Shown here: in pieces, positions 52,461 through 61,124 of the stretch
How positions within the stretch are numbered: position 1 is the first letter of the stretch
Layout of the letters: each line of letters begins with the position of its first letter
Origin: Bacteroidetes bacterium HGW-Bacteroidetes-10
GTDB lineage: Bacteria; Bacteroidota; Bacteroidia; Bacteroidales; UBA932
DNA: 64,000 nucleotides
Assembly (NCBI GenBank): GCA_002842695.1
Contig: PHDT01000019.1
Coordinates: 1-64,000 of the forward strand
Direction of reading: 5' to 3'
The notes under the pieces: model-generated
Databases searched by the model: none
The model's input: only the letters and a program-made list of their open reading frames with translations
Told to the model about the DNA's origin: nothing
Made by a program: the position numbers and the translations under genes

Positions 52461-53645
52461 TTAAAAGTTAATTCCTATACCGGCATTAATGTAGTTTTCA
52501 CCTGCTGAGCCGGCCTGTCTTGTTTTTTTATACTGGTAATCAATTTTAAACACGACACCTTCTGCAGGTTTATAACCGATTCCGGCAAAGAATTCATCTG
52601 CCCTGAATGCATCATTCTTAGCAAGGCTTCCGGAGACTGAAGCGTGTGTATTGTAGCGTTCATATCTGACAAACGGAACCAGTCCCATCTTCTTCCCGTT
52701 AAGTAAATCGTATCCTGCTTCGAGGTACCATCCGGTCATTGCACTTCCCAGTTTAGGTTTGTTATCATTAAATTGATTGTATGCCTCACTATTCCCTAAA
52801 GAGGCATATATAAGCTGTCCTCGTGACTGGAATCCCCCTTTGGTGTATCTGAAATCAATTCCTGCCATCGCAATTTTCACAACTGATGAATCTGCTGTAA
52901 TCCTTGCCGCATCCGAATTTTTATCAAGATTATTAAATAGTTTCGATTCTGTATTTCCAAAATAGCCAGAAAGGCCAATATTCAGACCCTGTACTCCATA
53001 ATAATCAATTTTTAAAGAGAGATCAGGTGAGGTCATATTTGTATTGATCCCCTTCTGCCTGGCACTTCGAAATCCGGCAGCACCACTAAGTTTGCTTGTT
53101 CCGTCGTATCCGTAAAATCCATTGAACAGATAAAGCTGATATTTTATTGAGGCTGATGCAATCCGTCCGCCTATACCAGCACCAATTTCCCGCCAGGTTG
53201 TAGGAACGATTAAATTATCAATTGAGGGTCTCTCCACACCATTAAACAATGTCGGTTCATGGAACTCATTAACGATTCCCATTGGCACCAGCATTAGTCC
53301 TCCCCTGAAAGAAAGATAGTCGTTCAGTCTGTAATCTACGAATGCCTGCTCAACATATAGTTCGTTAACATGCTCAAACTCTACTTCCGATACAAAATGA
53401 AGATTTTTTGAAAATTGATATCCAAAGAAGAGAACCATTCTGTGAACATCCAGCTTACCGTTATACTTTGTATCCCCGGAAATTCTCTGGTTGTAGTCAA
53501 TTTGACCATATCCTCCAATTTTTATTTTTGATTCTCTCTCTTCAAGCATTTGCTCTGCTGTATTGAGAACCGGCTCAGATGTCTTTTGGGAGAAAAGCGA
53601 TGTTGAAATAATCATCGCTGCTGAAATTAAAAAAAGTATTCTCAT
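52461..53645 (-). CDS. Outer-membrane porin, phosphate-selective porin O/P-like
   Basis: 394 residues with a signal peptide ending near LFSQ. The mature chain is beta-barrel-like, with alternating strands, many aromatic residues at strand ends and a C-terminal NYINAGIGINF. KIGGYGQIDYNQRI and FVSEVEFEHVNELYVEQAFVDYRLNDYLSFRGGLMLVPMGIVNEFHEP are typical of the OprP/OprO-like family in Bacteroidota. The transported solute is unknown. It is co-transcribed with the exported FMN-binding protein, so the pair may share a redox or uptake role. Confidence 0.82.
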   Translation of the reverse strand: MRILFLISAAMIISTSLFSQKTSEPVLNTAEQMLEERESKIKIGGYGQIDYNQRISGDTKYNGKLDVHRMVLFFGYQFSKNLHFVSEVEFEHVNELYVEQAFVDYRLNDYLSFRGGLMLVPMGIVNEFHEPTLFNGVERPSIDNLIVPTTWREIGAGIGGRIASASIKYQLYLFNGFYGYDGTSKLSGAAGFRSARQKGINTNMTSPDLSLKIDYYGVQGLNIGLSGYFGNTESKLFNNLDKNSDAARITADSSVVKIAMAGIDFRYTKGGFQSRGQLIYASLGNSEAYNQFNDNKPKLGSAMTGWYLEAGYDLLNGKKMGLVPFVRYERYNTHASVSGSLAKNDAFRADEFFAGIGYKPAEGVVFKIDYQYKKTRQAGSAGENYINAGIGINF

Positions 53646-53667
53646 TTATCTTGTTTGTTTTGTTTTG

Positions 53668-53698
53668 CAAAGATGAGGGTGCCTGGAAAACAAAACAA
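53668..53698 (-). promoter_or_regulatory. Promoter of the porin/FMN-binding operon
   Basis: Minus-strand TTG (53696-53698), 20-base spacer, CATCTTTG (53668-53675), one mismatch from TAnnTTTG, 22 bases before the start. The palindrome at 53698-53715 abuts the -33 box. Confidence 0.5.
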
Positions 53699-53715
53699 TC
53701 CCCAATAATGGGGAT
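53698..53715. promoter_or_regulatory. Candidate operator palindrome
   Basis: ATCCCC-AATAAT-GGGGAT, a perfect 6+6+6 inverted repeat directly upstream of the porin promoter and 31 bases after the LuxR-type regulator gene's stop. A G/C-rich palindrome in an AT-rich gap suggests a protein-binding site. Confidence 0.45.
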
Positions 53716-53745
53716 ATTAAGATGAAAAATAGCTATATGTTGTGG

Positions 53746-54360
53746 TTATTGCTCTATCAGACCATTTAAAAGAGAATAAACAGTAAGTCCAGAGACACTT
53801 TTAATTCCCGTTTTCCTTACAATATTTTTCCTGTGTGATATTACAGTATGTACTGATATATTGTGGATTCCGGCAATTTCTTTGTTTGTAAAACCTTTTG
53901 CAACAGAAACGAGTACCTCCTTTTCTCTGTCCGATAAGTCATATTCCACCGGATGAGGAGTATATCCGGATTGAATTAACTCATTATCATCAATTTCTTT
54001 TTGAAATACTCTTTCTATACTCATGGCAATTTCTGAAGGAGTATCATAAATTGAGAGAACTGCAGAAAATTGCCTTTTAAGACTCTCACTTATTATGCTG
54101 TAAGCAAATGCAACTATTCTGGCATCACGGGGATTATTAATTGCAGTTTTTACTTTTTCTGCTCCGGTTTGGTCAAAGAGCGCGGGGTTTACCACTATTA
54201 TATCTGGATCAATTTCATCTGAAAATGAGGTAAAATGGGAAATTGAAGAGAATGACCATAAAACCTGGAACTTGGCTCCAAATGAAGATAGCGATGCTTC
54301 CAGCCCAGTTCTTACAATTTGGGATGGTTCAATTAAAGCTATTCTCAATTTAGCGGCCAT
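53746..54360 (-). CDS. LuxR-type regulator with degenerate receiver domain
   Basis: About 204 residues. The N-terminal 120 residues have receiver length and secondary-structure pattern. However, the acidic pair is replaced (IALIEPSQ), the phosphoacceptor position is Asn (DIIVVNPALF), and the conserved Thr and Lys are not seen. The C-terminal LuxR helix-turn-helix is intact (DLSDREKEVLVSVAKGFTNKEIAGIHNISVHTVISHRKNIVRKTG). It probably binds DNA without phosphorylation control. Its ATG overlaps the hemerythrin gene's end by 11 bases, so the two proteins are coupled. Confidence 0.82.
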   Translation of the reverse strand: MAAKLRIALIEPSQIVRTGLEASLSSFGAKFQVLWSFSSISHFTSFSDEIDPDIIVVNPALFDQTGAEKVKTAINNPRDARIVAFAYSIISESLKRQFSAVLSIYDTPSEIAMSIERVFQKEIDDNELIQSGYTPHPVEYDLSDREKEVLVSVAKGFTNKEIAGIHNISVHTVISHRKNIVRKTGIKSVSGLTVYSLLNGLIEQ

Positions 54361-55063
54361 TTTTGATAATCTCACCAGTTTTTTCCAGATGTGCTACCAG
54401 TGGAACCAGCAACCTGTCTTCAATATGAGCATGATTTTCAAACTCCTCTTCAAGTATGTACAACTTTGCCAAAACCTCATAAACAACATCAGATGGATAG
54501 CCGGCAGGCAGATATTTTAAAAGAATGTTTTTCAGATCGCTCAGTTTGGCTTCAATATTTGTGTGGTTCTCTTCAAACTTCTCAATTGAAAACCCCTCTT
54601 TTCTCACTCCTGAAAGGATTCCTGTGACATAAGGGAAAACCGTTTTCTCCTCATAATTAAAGTGAGATTCAAGTTCTTCTCTGTACTCCTCAAAAAAATG
54701 TTTAAGTATATCTGAATGTTTTGGATTAGCACCTTCAGAGGAGGTAATCTTTGATATACAAAATTCAACAGAGGGTATATCTTTATTTATGAATTCGTTA
54801 TGTGACAGTCTGAGATATCTCACTAAATCGCTCACCTCCTTATTTTTAACACCCTCCACATTAGGCTTGTAGTCATGAAAGTCAGAAACATTGCATATGG
54901 AGAGAAATATATATGGTGATACGGCATTGGACTGACAAACCTCAGAGACACTATTTTCGCCAAATCCAGGTTTAATCCCTAGCCTTGACAATATTTTGAT
55001 AGTCTTATAACTTCCGTTAACAAGGCTGGCCATTTTTTCACTCCCGCTATAAAATTCCCTCAT
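54350..55063 (-). CDS. Hemerythrin-domain protein with ScdA-like N-terminal domain
   Basis: About 237 residues. The N-terminal section VNGSYKTIKILSRLGIKPGFGENSVSEVCQ resembles the small domain preceding hemerythrin in ScdA/RIC proteins, but without its cysteines. The four-helix HHE domain shows diiron-type ligands: LRLSHNEFI, ELESHFNYEEKTVFPYV, FEENHTNIE and FENHAHIEDRLLVPLV. Such proteins bind O2 or NO, or repair Fe-S clusters. It is translationally coupled to the degenerate-receiver regulator, which suggests sensing rather than repair. Start at ATG 55063; ATG 55033 is possible. Confidence 0.82.
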   Translation of the reverse strand: MREFYSGSEKMASLVNGSYKTIKILSRLGIKPGFGENSVSEVCQSNAVSPYIFLSICNVSDFHDYKPNVEGVKNKEVSDLVRYLRLSHNEFINKDIPSVEFCISKITSSEGANPKHSDILKHFFEEYREELESHFNYEEKTVFPYVTGILSGVRKEGFSIEKFEENHTNIEAKLSDLKNILLKYLPAGYPSDVVYEVLAKLYILEEEFENHAHIEDRLLVPLVAHLEKTGEIIKNGR

Positions 55064-55132
55064 AATTTCTCTGTTGACAATTATAAACCAAATATCGTAA
55101 GAAATGTTTAAATTTCGGCAATAGTACTGAAT

Positions 55133-55888
55133 ATGAAAAAATACAAACTTGGATTGGCTCTTTCCGGCGGAGGTGTTAAGGGATTTGCACATGCCGGAGC
55201 CCTAAAGGCAATGGAAGAGAGAGGACTGAGGCCTGATATAATTGCCGGAACAAGTGCCGGAGCTATAGTGGGAGCTCTCTATTCAGCGGGGCATTCACCC
55301 GATCATATTTGTGAACTTTTTAAAAATAAAGACTTCAACCATTTTGTTGAACTTAACATCCCAAAAAACGGGCTTTTTCGTACTACAGGATTTCTTAAAT
55401 TTTTGAAAGACAATATCAAAATGAAGAATTTCGAAGAGCTTCCCATTCCTCTCTATGTTGTCGCCACAAATCTGGATGAAGGGAGATCTGTCGTCTTTTC
55501 AGAAGGGGAACTTCACAGAAAAGTCATGGCCTCATCATGTATTCCTGTCATATTTAACCCCATTGAAATTGACGGGATAAATTATGCCGATGGAGGTATT
55601 TTTAAGAACTTTCCGGTTTCGGTTATCAGGGAATCTTGTGAAAGAATAATTGGCATTAATGCCAGTCCCCTTATTGCAGAGAAATATTCAAAGAATATTG
55701 TTGGGATTGCAGAGCGTACATATCATTTTATGTTCAGAGCGAATACAGTTGAAGACAAACGGTTATGCGATATTCTCGTTGAGGTGGAGAGTGCAATGCA
55801 GTTCAAAACTTTTGATCTTAAGAAGGTTGATGTAATTTTCCAAATGGGGTATGAAGCAATGATTAAGGCTCTCGATATAAACAAATAA
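55133..55888 (+). CDS. Patatin-like phospholipase (RssA-type)
   Basis: 251 residues. LGLALSGGGVKGFAHAGAL is the oxyanion-hole loop, IIAGTSAGAIVGAL holds the nucleophile Ser in GTSAG, and the catalytic Asp is in NYADGGIFKNFPV. There is no signal peptide, so it is cytosolic or peripherally membrane-bound and would cleave acyl groups from lipids. Short bacterial patatins of this type are common housekeeping enzymes of unknown substrate. It diverges from the hemerythrin gene across a 69-base gap. Confidence 0.9.
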   Translation: MKKYKLGLALSGGGVKGFAHAGALKAMEERGLRPDIIAGTSAGAIVGALYSAGHSPDHICELFKNKDFNHFVELNIPKNGLFRTTGFLKFLKDNIKMKNFEELPIPLYVVATNLDEGRSVVFSEGELHRKVMASSCIPVIFNPIEIDGINYADGGIFKNFPVSVIRESCERIIGINASPLIAEKYSKNIVGIAERTYHFMFRANTVEDKRLCDILVEVESAMQFKTFDLKKVDVIFQMGYEAMIKALDINK

Positions 55889-55912
55889 GGGCAACACTTC
55901 TGCTGCCCTTAT
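55885..55912. terminator. Bidirectional terminator between patatin and S9 peptidase genes
   Basis: Stem ATAAGGGCA (55885-55893) with TGCCCTTAT (55904-55912). The T-runs are modest. Confidence 0.6.
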
Positions 55913-55930
55913 TAAATTCTAGTTTATAAA

Positions 55931-58360
55931 TTACTTTTTCAGATATTTTTCAAGAAACTGATCTTGCTCCCAAAGCAGGTGCATTATATTTTCCCTAGTT
56001 ACATAGCTGTGTGACTCTTTTGGAAGGATAACCATTCTTACTGGAGCTCCTAGTCCCTTTAGTGCCTGAAAATAACGCTCTGTCTGGAGCGTAAAGGTTC
56101 CAGGGTTGTTATCGGCCTCACCATGAACGAGCAGTAACGGAGTTTTCATCTTTGCTGCATTCATAAAAGGAGACATCCTGTTATAAACCTCAGGTGTATC
56201 CCAGTAGCTTCGCTGCTCGTTCTGGAAACCAAAAGGAGTAAGTGTCCTGTTATAGGCGCCACTTCTGGCAATACCGGCAGCAAAGAGTTTTGAGTGAGTA
56301 AGAAGGTTCGCGGTCATAAATGCTCCGTACGAGTGCCCTCCCACTGCTACTCTGTTTCTGTCAATATAGCCTAATGCATCTACAGCGTTTATAGCTGCCT
56401 CGGCATTCGCAACAAGCTGTTCTATAAAGGTGTCATTAGGTTCTGAACTTCCTTCACCAACAATCGGGAAAGAGGCATCATCCAGTACTGCATAACCTCT
56501 TGTTACCCAATAGACGAAAGAGCCGTAGTATGGAGCTGTAAATTGATTTGCATTGTGAGTACTCTGGCTTGCAGACGCAGCGTCTTTAAACTCTTCGGGA
56601 TATGCCCATATCAGAAGCGGAAGTTTCTCATTCTTGTTTTTATCGTATCCTGCAGGTAGATACAAAGTACCTGAAAGCTCAATTCCATCTGCTCTTTTAT
56701 ACTTTATTACCTCTTTGTGTACATTCTCAATACTCTTAAACGGATTCTGAAAGTGTGTGATCTGAGTCATTTCATTCCCTTTTTTCAGTGAACGGAAAAA
56801 ATAGTTTGGAAATTCATTTTTGGATTCCATTCTGACTAATAATACACCCTTCTTTATATCGGTGAATGAGACAATATCCTCTTTTTTATCAGTAAGTGAA
56901 GATTGGTAAAGCCTCTTTTTAACAAGTGTTTTCAGTGATAATTCGTCAACAAACGGGAACTGGCCCTCTTTTGTAAAACCATCTCCGGTAAGGAATAGCT
57001 TACCATTATCTATTGCAAGAGTATAGCGGCCGTAAATATTCTTTTTTGTCACAAATGAACCTGGATCTGAATAAACATCCTGCATATTTCTGTTGTTAAA
57101 AAGCCTGAGAGAAGCATCAGCTGCATCAGGAGAGAACATATATGTTGAAGTCATTCTCGTTTCATACCACGAATCTCTTAAAATAGCAGTTTGTCCGTCT
57201 CCCCAGATAATGCCTCCGTACCGCTGAGGAATTTTGACCATTGGCTTAGGGTTGGTGTTAAAAGGGGCATCCCATGAATATAACATGTCTCTGAAATCTG
57301 TTTTAACTGAGGGGTCTCCTCCATCAAGGGCCTCAACAAATACAAGTGTTGAAGGTTTGTCTGACCGCCAGTCCATTGATCTTTTTCCTGTTCTTACAGC
57401 ACTGAAACCCTTAGGCATTATTTCAATCAGAGGAACACTATTTATTGTTTTAACATACTCTCCGGCAGATGTGAAAATTTTAGTTGTCTGAGGAAATCTG
57501 TTCATAGGAACAATATATGAATAAGGCTTTTCAACAGTTGTGACCATTAAATAGCTGCCATCCGGAGAAAAGTTTTCTCCTGCATAGATTGCAGAAGATA
57601 AAAATCTTTCACTTTTTCCGTCTACAGATACTTTCCAAAGCTCCGAATTTGCTATTGTTTCAAAATTTGATTCATCGTTTTTGTTTTTTAACAAATCCTG
57701 ATAAGTTCTGTTTTGAGCAGCTTTTCCATCTCCAACAGATACTATCGGGCCTTTTGGAATGTCTCTCTTCTCGTCAATTAGTCCCGGTCTGTTTTCAGGA
57801 AGCATTCTTACAAGAATCTCCCTGCTGTTTCTAAACCATGTAAATGGATTGTTAATATTTGCATTTACTCTAGCATCAGTAAGCTTTGTGGCTGTTGCAG
57901 TTGCAAGTGTTGCAATCCAAAGTTCTACACCTTTTTCAGTAGTATTTGAAAAAATGAAATACTGATCATCGGGCGAAAATTGGATGTTTGTTATTTGCGG
58001 ATTTGCTGGTAATCCGTAGAGCTGAATTTCTGACTTATCAGTAATCTTTCTTATCTTAATGTTGTTGTAGTAATTTGCACTGCTGGAAATATTTGTAACA
58101 GGATTAATTCTAAGTCCTGCAAGTCTGAGTTCAGGCTGGTTTAACTCCTCAAGAGTTTTGTAGGTGCTTCTGTAAGTAAGAACCATAAATTCGCTTTTTG
58201 AATCAAGCATCACCATTGGAGCTCTCTCATAGTCTGCAAGTTCCATTATCTCACGAGGAGGTGTTTTGTATGTAATATTCTCTTGAGAGAGAGCAGGGCA
58301 AATGAACAAAAAGGCCATGACTATTGTCATTACCAATCTTGAAACCGGGAATTTACTCAT
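55931..58360 (-). CDS. S9-family (prolyl oligopeptidase-like) serine peptidase, secreted
   Basis: 809 residues with a signal peptide (FLFICPALSQ). Residues about 40-550 form the beta-propeller gate domain (for example ITNIQFSPDDQYFIFSNTTEKGVELW). The alpha/beta-hydrolase domain carries Ser in RVAVGGHSYGAFMTANLL, Asp in LVHGEADNNPGTF and His in LPKESHSYVTRENI. The long propeller and the GGHSYGAF motif resemble the glutamyl-peptidase (S9D) branch. It would act on periplasmic peptides. It lies six bases downstream of a response regulator gene and probably shares its transcript. Confidence 0.9.
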   Translation of the reverse strand: MSKFPVSRLVMTIVMAFLFICPALSQENITYKTPPREIMELADYERAPMVMLDSKSEFMVLTYRSTYKTLEELNQPELRLAGLRINPVTNISSSANYYNNIKIRKITDKSEIQLYGLPANPQITNIQFSPDDQYFIFSNTTEKGVELWIATLATATATKLTDARVNANINNPFTWFRNSREILVRMLPENRPGLIDEKRDIPKGPIVSVGDGKAAQNRTYQDLLKNKNDESNFETIANSELWKVSVDGKSERFLSSAIYAGENFSPDGSYLMVTTVEKPYSYIVPMNRFPQTTKIFTSAGEYVKTINSVPLIEIMPKGFSAVRTGKRSMDWRSDKPSTLVFVEALDGGDPSVKTDFRDMLYSWDAPFNTNPKPMVKIPQRYGGIIWGDGQTAILRDSWYETRMTSTYMFSPDAADASLRLFNNRNMQDVYSDPGSFVTKKNIYGRYTLAIDNGKLFLTGDGFTKEGQFPFVDELSLKTLVKKRLYQSSLTDKKEDIVSFTDIKKGVLLVRMESKNEFPNYFFRSLKKGNEMTQITHFQNPFKSIENVHKEVIKYKRADGIELSGTLYLPAGYDKNKNEKLPLLIWAYPEEFKDAASASQSTHNANQFTAPYYGSFVYWVTRGYAVLDDASFPIVGEGSSEPNDTFIEQLVANAEAAINAVDALGYIDRNRVAVGGHSYGAFMTANLLTHSKLFAAGIARSGAYNRTLTPFGFQNEQRSYWDTPEVYNRMSPFMNAAKMKTPLLLVHGEADNNPGTFTLQTERYFQALKGLGAPVRMVILPKESHSYVTRENIMHLLWEQDQFLEKYLKK

Positions 58361-58366
58361 ATGTTT

Positions 58367-58738
58367 TTAGTGTTTTATGATTGAATCAATGATACCGACA
58401 AGTTGATTTTTCATAATTGGCTTTGGAAGATATCCATCAAACCCGGCAGCTCTTATATTCTGCTCATCATCTGATAAGGCATAAGCAGTCTGAGCCACAA
58501 CAGGAAGAAAAGGTCTGATTTTTTTAATTAGCCTCAATGCATCATATCCGTTAAGGATAGGCATTTTTATATCCATAAGTACCAAGTCAATATTATTCTC
58601 TTCCTTAACAAATTCGACAGCCTCCTTACCATTTACAGCCCTGAAGACACAATGGTTAAACCTTGTTAAAAGAGCAGAAATATATAAAAAGTTTGTATCC
58701 TCATCTTCCGCTACTAAAATTCTCAATGGACTTAACAT
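58367..58738 (-). CDS. Single-domain response regulator (receiver only)
   Basis: 123 residues, one CheY-like receiver domain. The acidic pocket is ILVAEDEDTN, the phosphoacceptor Asp is in DLVLMDIKMPILNG, the Thr is in VVAQTAYAL, and the Lys is in GYLPKPI. No output domain follows. The sequence around DIKMP and TAYAL resembles receivers that end hybrid kinases, so it may act in a phosphorelay with a kinase encoded elsewhere. It is first of a two-gene transcript with the S9 peptidase. Confidence 0.88.
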   Translation of the reverse strand: MLSPLRILVAEDEDTNFLYISALLTRFNHCVFRAVNGKEAVEFVKEENNIDLVLMDIKMPILNGYDALRLIKKIRPFLPVVAQTAYALSDDEQNIRAAGFDGYLPKPIMKNQLVGIIDSIIKH

Positions 58739-58799
58739 ATATTTACTTGATTAAGTACAGATTACATAATTAACACGACAACAAAGACTTTTGATTAAA

Positions 58800-58813
58800 T
58801 GTACCAGCGTACA
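58800..58813. promoter_or_regulatory. Candidate operator palindrome upstream of the response regulator gene
   Basis: TGTAC-CAGC-GTACA, a perfect five-base-arm inverted repeat 62 bases upstream of the response regulator start, within the 123-base gap before the pgl stop. Confidence 0.35.
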
Positions 58814-58861
58814 ATTAAAAATCTATTTTATCCACCGAGCGAAAAACAAGCTCTACAATTC

Positions 58862-59596
58862 TTATGTTATAATATTTGACAACTTGACTGCAAAGATCGA
58901 ATTTAATTTGAAATCCACAATAGTTTGAATCCCATCCCAGTAAATAAATGTATTATTGTGGTTTTCAATTACAAATCTCGCAGGATATAGTGTAATTATT
59001 TTTGTTTCAAACATTCTTTTCATTATTTCAATCTTTCCCTCGCCTCTTAAATAAAAAACAATGGTTTTTGAGTTAAGAATTCCTGTTACAGTTAGTGCAA
59101 TTCTCTTTTGACGTGAGTATGGATTTGTTGATTCCATATACATTCTGGAGGTATATAAAAGTTCTTCCTGACCGGGAAAAATTGAAGAAGTATGTCCATC
59201 CTCTCCAACTCCCAGAATCACCATGTCAAAACCTCTGTCCGGTAATATTTTTTCAATCACCTGCAACTCGTATCTTTTTGATTCGCTGGAAGGATTGCCA
59301 GCTCCATTGATTGGAAAAACGTTCTCACTTATTAATGGTACTTCATCTAAGAACAATCTTCTTGCCTCTCCGAAATTACTCTCGGTTTTATCTGCAGGCA
59401 CACATCTTTCATCTACCCAGAATATTCTTAAGTTTCTCCAGTCAATAGCTTCTCTGTATTTGCCTTTCCATAGTTCAAAAAGAGCTATAGGACTACTACC
59501 TCCGGAAATTGCAAGATTAAACGGAAGGTTTTTCTCTTCCTGCTTTTTCTGAATCTCTTCAATCAGTTTTAAAGTCAGTTTTTCTGAGGGAGTCAT
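58862..59596 (-). CDS. pgl: 6-phosphogluconolactonase
   Basis: About 244 residues of the Pgl/SOL family. NLAISGGSSPIALFELW is the phosphate-binding start, WRNLRIFWVDERCVPADKTESNFGEA the active-site region, and DMVILGVGEDGHTSSIFPG the conserved catalytic loop with His. It hydrolyses 6-phosphogluconolactone, the product of Zwf. It follows zwf by nine bases in the gnd-zwf-pgl operon. ATG 59596 preferred to the TTG at 59602. Confidence 0.93.
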   Translation of the reverse strand: MTPSEKLTLKLIEEIQKKQEEKNLPFNLAISGGSSPIALFELWKGKYREAIDWRNLRIFWVDERCVPADKTESNFGEARRLFLDEVPLISENVFPINGAGNPSSESKRYELQVIEKILPDRGFDMVILGVGEDGHTSSIFPGQEELLYTSRMYMESTNPYSRQKRIALTVTGILNSKTIVFYLRGEGKIEIMKRMFETKIITLYPARFVIENHNNTFIYWDGIQTIVDFKLNSIFAVKLSNIIT

Positions 59597-59605
59597 AATC
59601 AATTA

Positions 59606-61105
59606 TTATAGTTCACAATACAGGTCGGTATCTGTAAGATTTTTGCAAGGGTTTGTCCAGCACTTTCCACCCTCAATTATGGCATCACTTTCAGGAGGCC
59701 CCCATGTACCTGCCGGATATCCGTAAAGAGGAATATCGCTGTTTTCCTGCCAGTATCTTAGTATAGGGTCAAAATAATTCCAGCTTGCTTCAACAGCGTC
59801 GCTTCTGGTAAAGAGCACAGGCTCACCATTCATACAATCCTCTATAAGCTTAGAGTAGGCATCGCCAGATGGAAGTCCGCCCAGCTTATCATAGGTAAAA
59901 GCCATTGGCACCTGTTTTACTTCAAAACCAGAACCAGGAACCTTCATGTCAAATTTCAAAACAGCTCCTTCGTTGGGTTGGATTCTTATTACAAGCTGAT
60001 TCTGCTCGGGACAGCCCTCGCTGCTGTTGAAAAGTTTATGCGGAGTCGGCCGGAAATGTATAATTATTTCTGAAACCTTGGTAGGCATCTGTTTGCCGGT
60101 TCTTATATAGAAAGGAACTCCCTCCCATCTCCAGTTAGAAATATTTACCTTCATTGCAAGGAAAGTTTCAGTATAAGAATCAGCCGCAACACTCTTCTCC
60201 TCTCTGTATCCGTTTATTTTAATCCCATCTTTTCTGTGAGAAGCAATATACTGACCCCGAACAACATTCTTCGAAATTTCTTCGTCTGTAAGTGGTCTGA
60301 GTGAGCGATATACTTTAACAACTTCATTACGAAACTCTTGCTCATTGAAGGCAACAGGGGGTTCCATGGCAACAAGGGCGAGAAGCTGAATCAGGTGATT
60401 CTGGACCATATCCCTGAGAGCACCTGCTCCTTCATAAAAGCCACCCCTGTCTTCAATTCCCATATTTTCAACAGCAGTTATCTCTACCCTGTCTATGTAA
60501 TTTCTATTCCACAAAGGCTCAAAAATTCCATTTGCGAACCTGAATGCCAGAATATTCTGGACAGTCTCCTTACCCAAAAAGTGATCAATTCGGAAAATCT
60601 GCTTTTCTGCAAAAGCACTTCTAAGTATATCATTCATCTTTCCGGCACTCTGGAGGTTGTACCCAAATGGTTTCTCCACAATTATCCTGCTTTCAGGAGT
60701 ATTTAGTGCTGATTTCAGAAGATTTGCAGGAATCTGCTCATAAAGAGACGGAGGTGTAGCAAGATAATACAGGATTTTTCCAACATTGCCGGCAAGAGCT
60801 GATATAGCTTCTTTCAAAAGAGTATAATCCTGTTCCTTTGCCGGGTCCATTTTCAGGTAGTGAATTCTTGACAGAAAATTCTCCTTGTTAACATTGCAAA
60901 CCTCGTTAACTGACAAATATTTACTCAGGCCATCTCCAATGCTTCTTCTGTACGATTCGTTGTCAAGCTTTGTTCTCCCTACTCCCAGTATTATAAAATC
61001 CTTGTCAAGTTTGTTGCCAGAATGGAGCAAACAGAGAGCCGGCATAAGCTTCCTTTTTGCCAAATCTCCAGATCCTCCAAATATTACTATAATATTGCTT
61101 TTCAT
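59606..61105 (-). CDS. zwf: Glucose-6-phosphate 1-dehydrogenase
   Basis: About 499 residues, standard length. The nucleotide motif is IVIFGGSGDLAKRKLMPAL. The substrate and catalytic signature is RIDHFLGKETVQN. The second-domain region IVEKPFGYNLQSA is also typical. It oxidises glucose-6-phosphate with NADP+ or NAD+ as the first step of the oxidative pentose-phosphate pathway. Longer starts exist (61132, 61192), but only ATG 61105 places the dinucleotide motif at the N-terminus as in homologues. It is separated from the gnd stop by 19 bases. Confidence 0.95.
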   Translation of the reverse strand: MKSNIIVIFGGSGDLAKRKLMPALCLLHSGNKLDKDFIILGVGRTKLDNESYRRSIGDGLSKYLSVNEVCNVNKENFLSRIHYLKMDPAKEQDYTLLKEAISALAGNVGKILYYLATPPSLYEQIPANLLKSALNTPESRIIVEKPFGYNLQSAGKMNDILRSAFAEKQIFRIDHFLGKETVQNILAFRFANGIFEPLWNRNYIDRVEITAVENMGIEDRGGFYEGAGALRDMVQNHLIQLLALVAMEPPVAFNEQEFRNEVVKVYRSLRPLTDEEISKNVVRGQYIASHRKDGIKINGYREEKSVAADSYTETFLAMKVNISNWRWEGVPFYIRTGKQMPTKVSEIIIHFRPTPHKLFNSSEGCPEQNQLVIRIQPNEGAVLKFDMKVPGSGFEVKQVPMAFTYDKLGGLPSGDAYSKLIEDCMNGEPVLFTRSDAVEASWNYFDPILRYWQENSDIPLYGYPAGTWGPPESDAIIEGGKCWTNPCKNLTDTDLYCEL

Positions 61106-61124
61106 TATACTTAAGGCTGACTTA

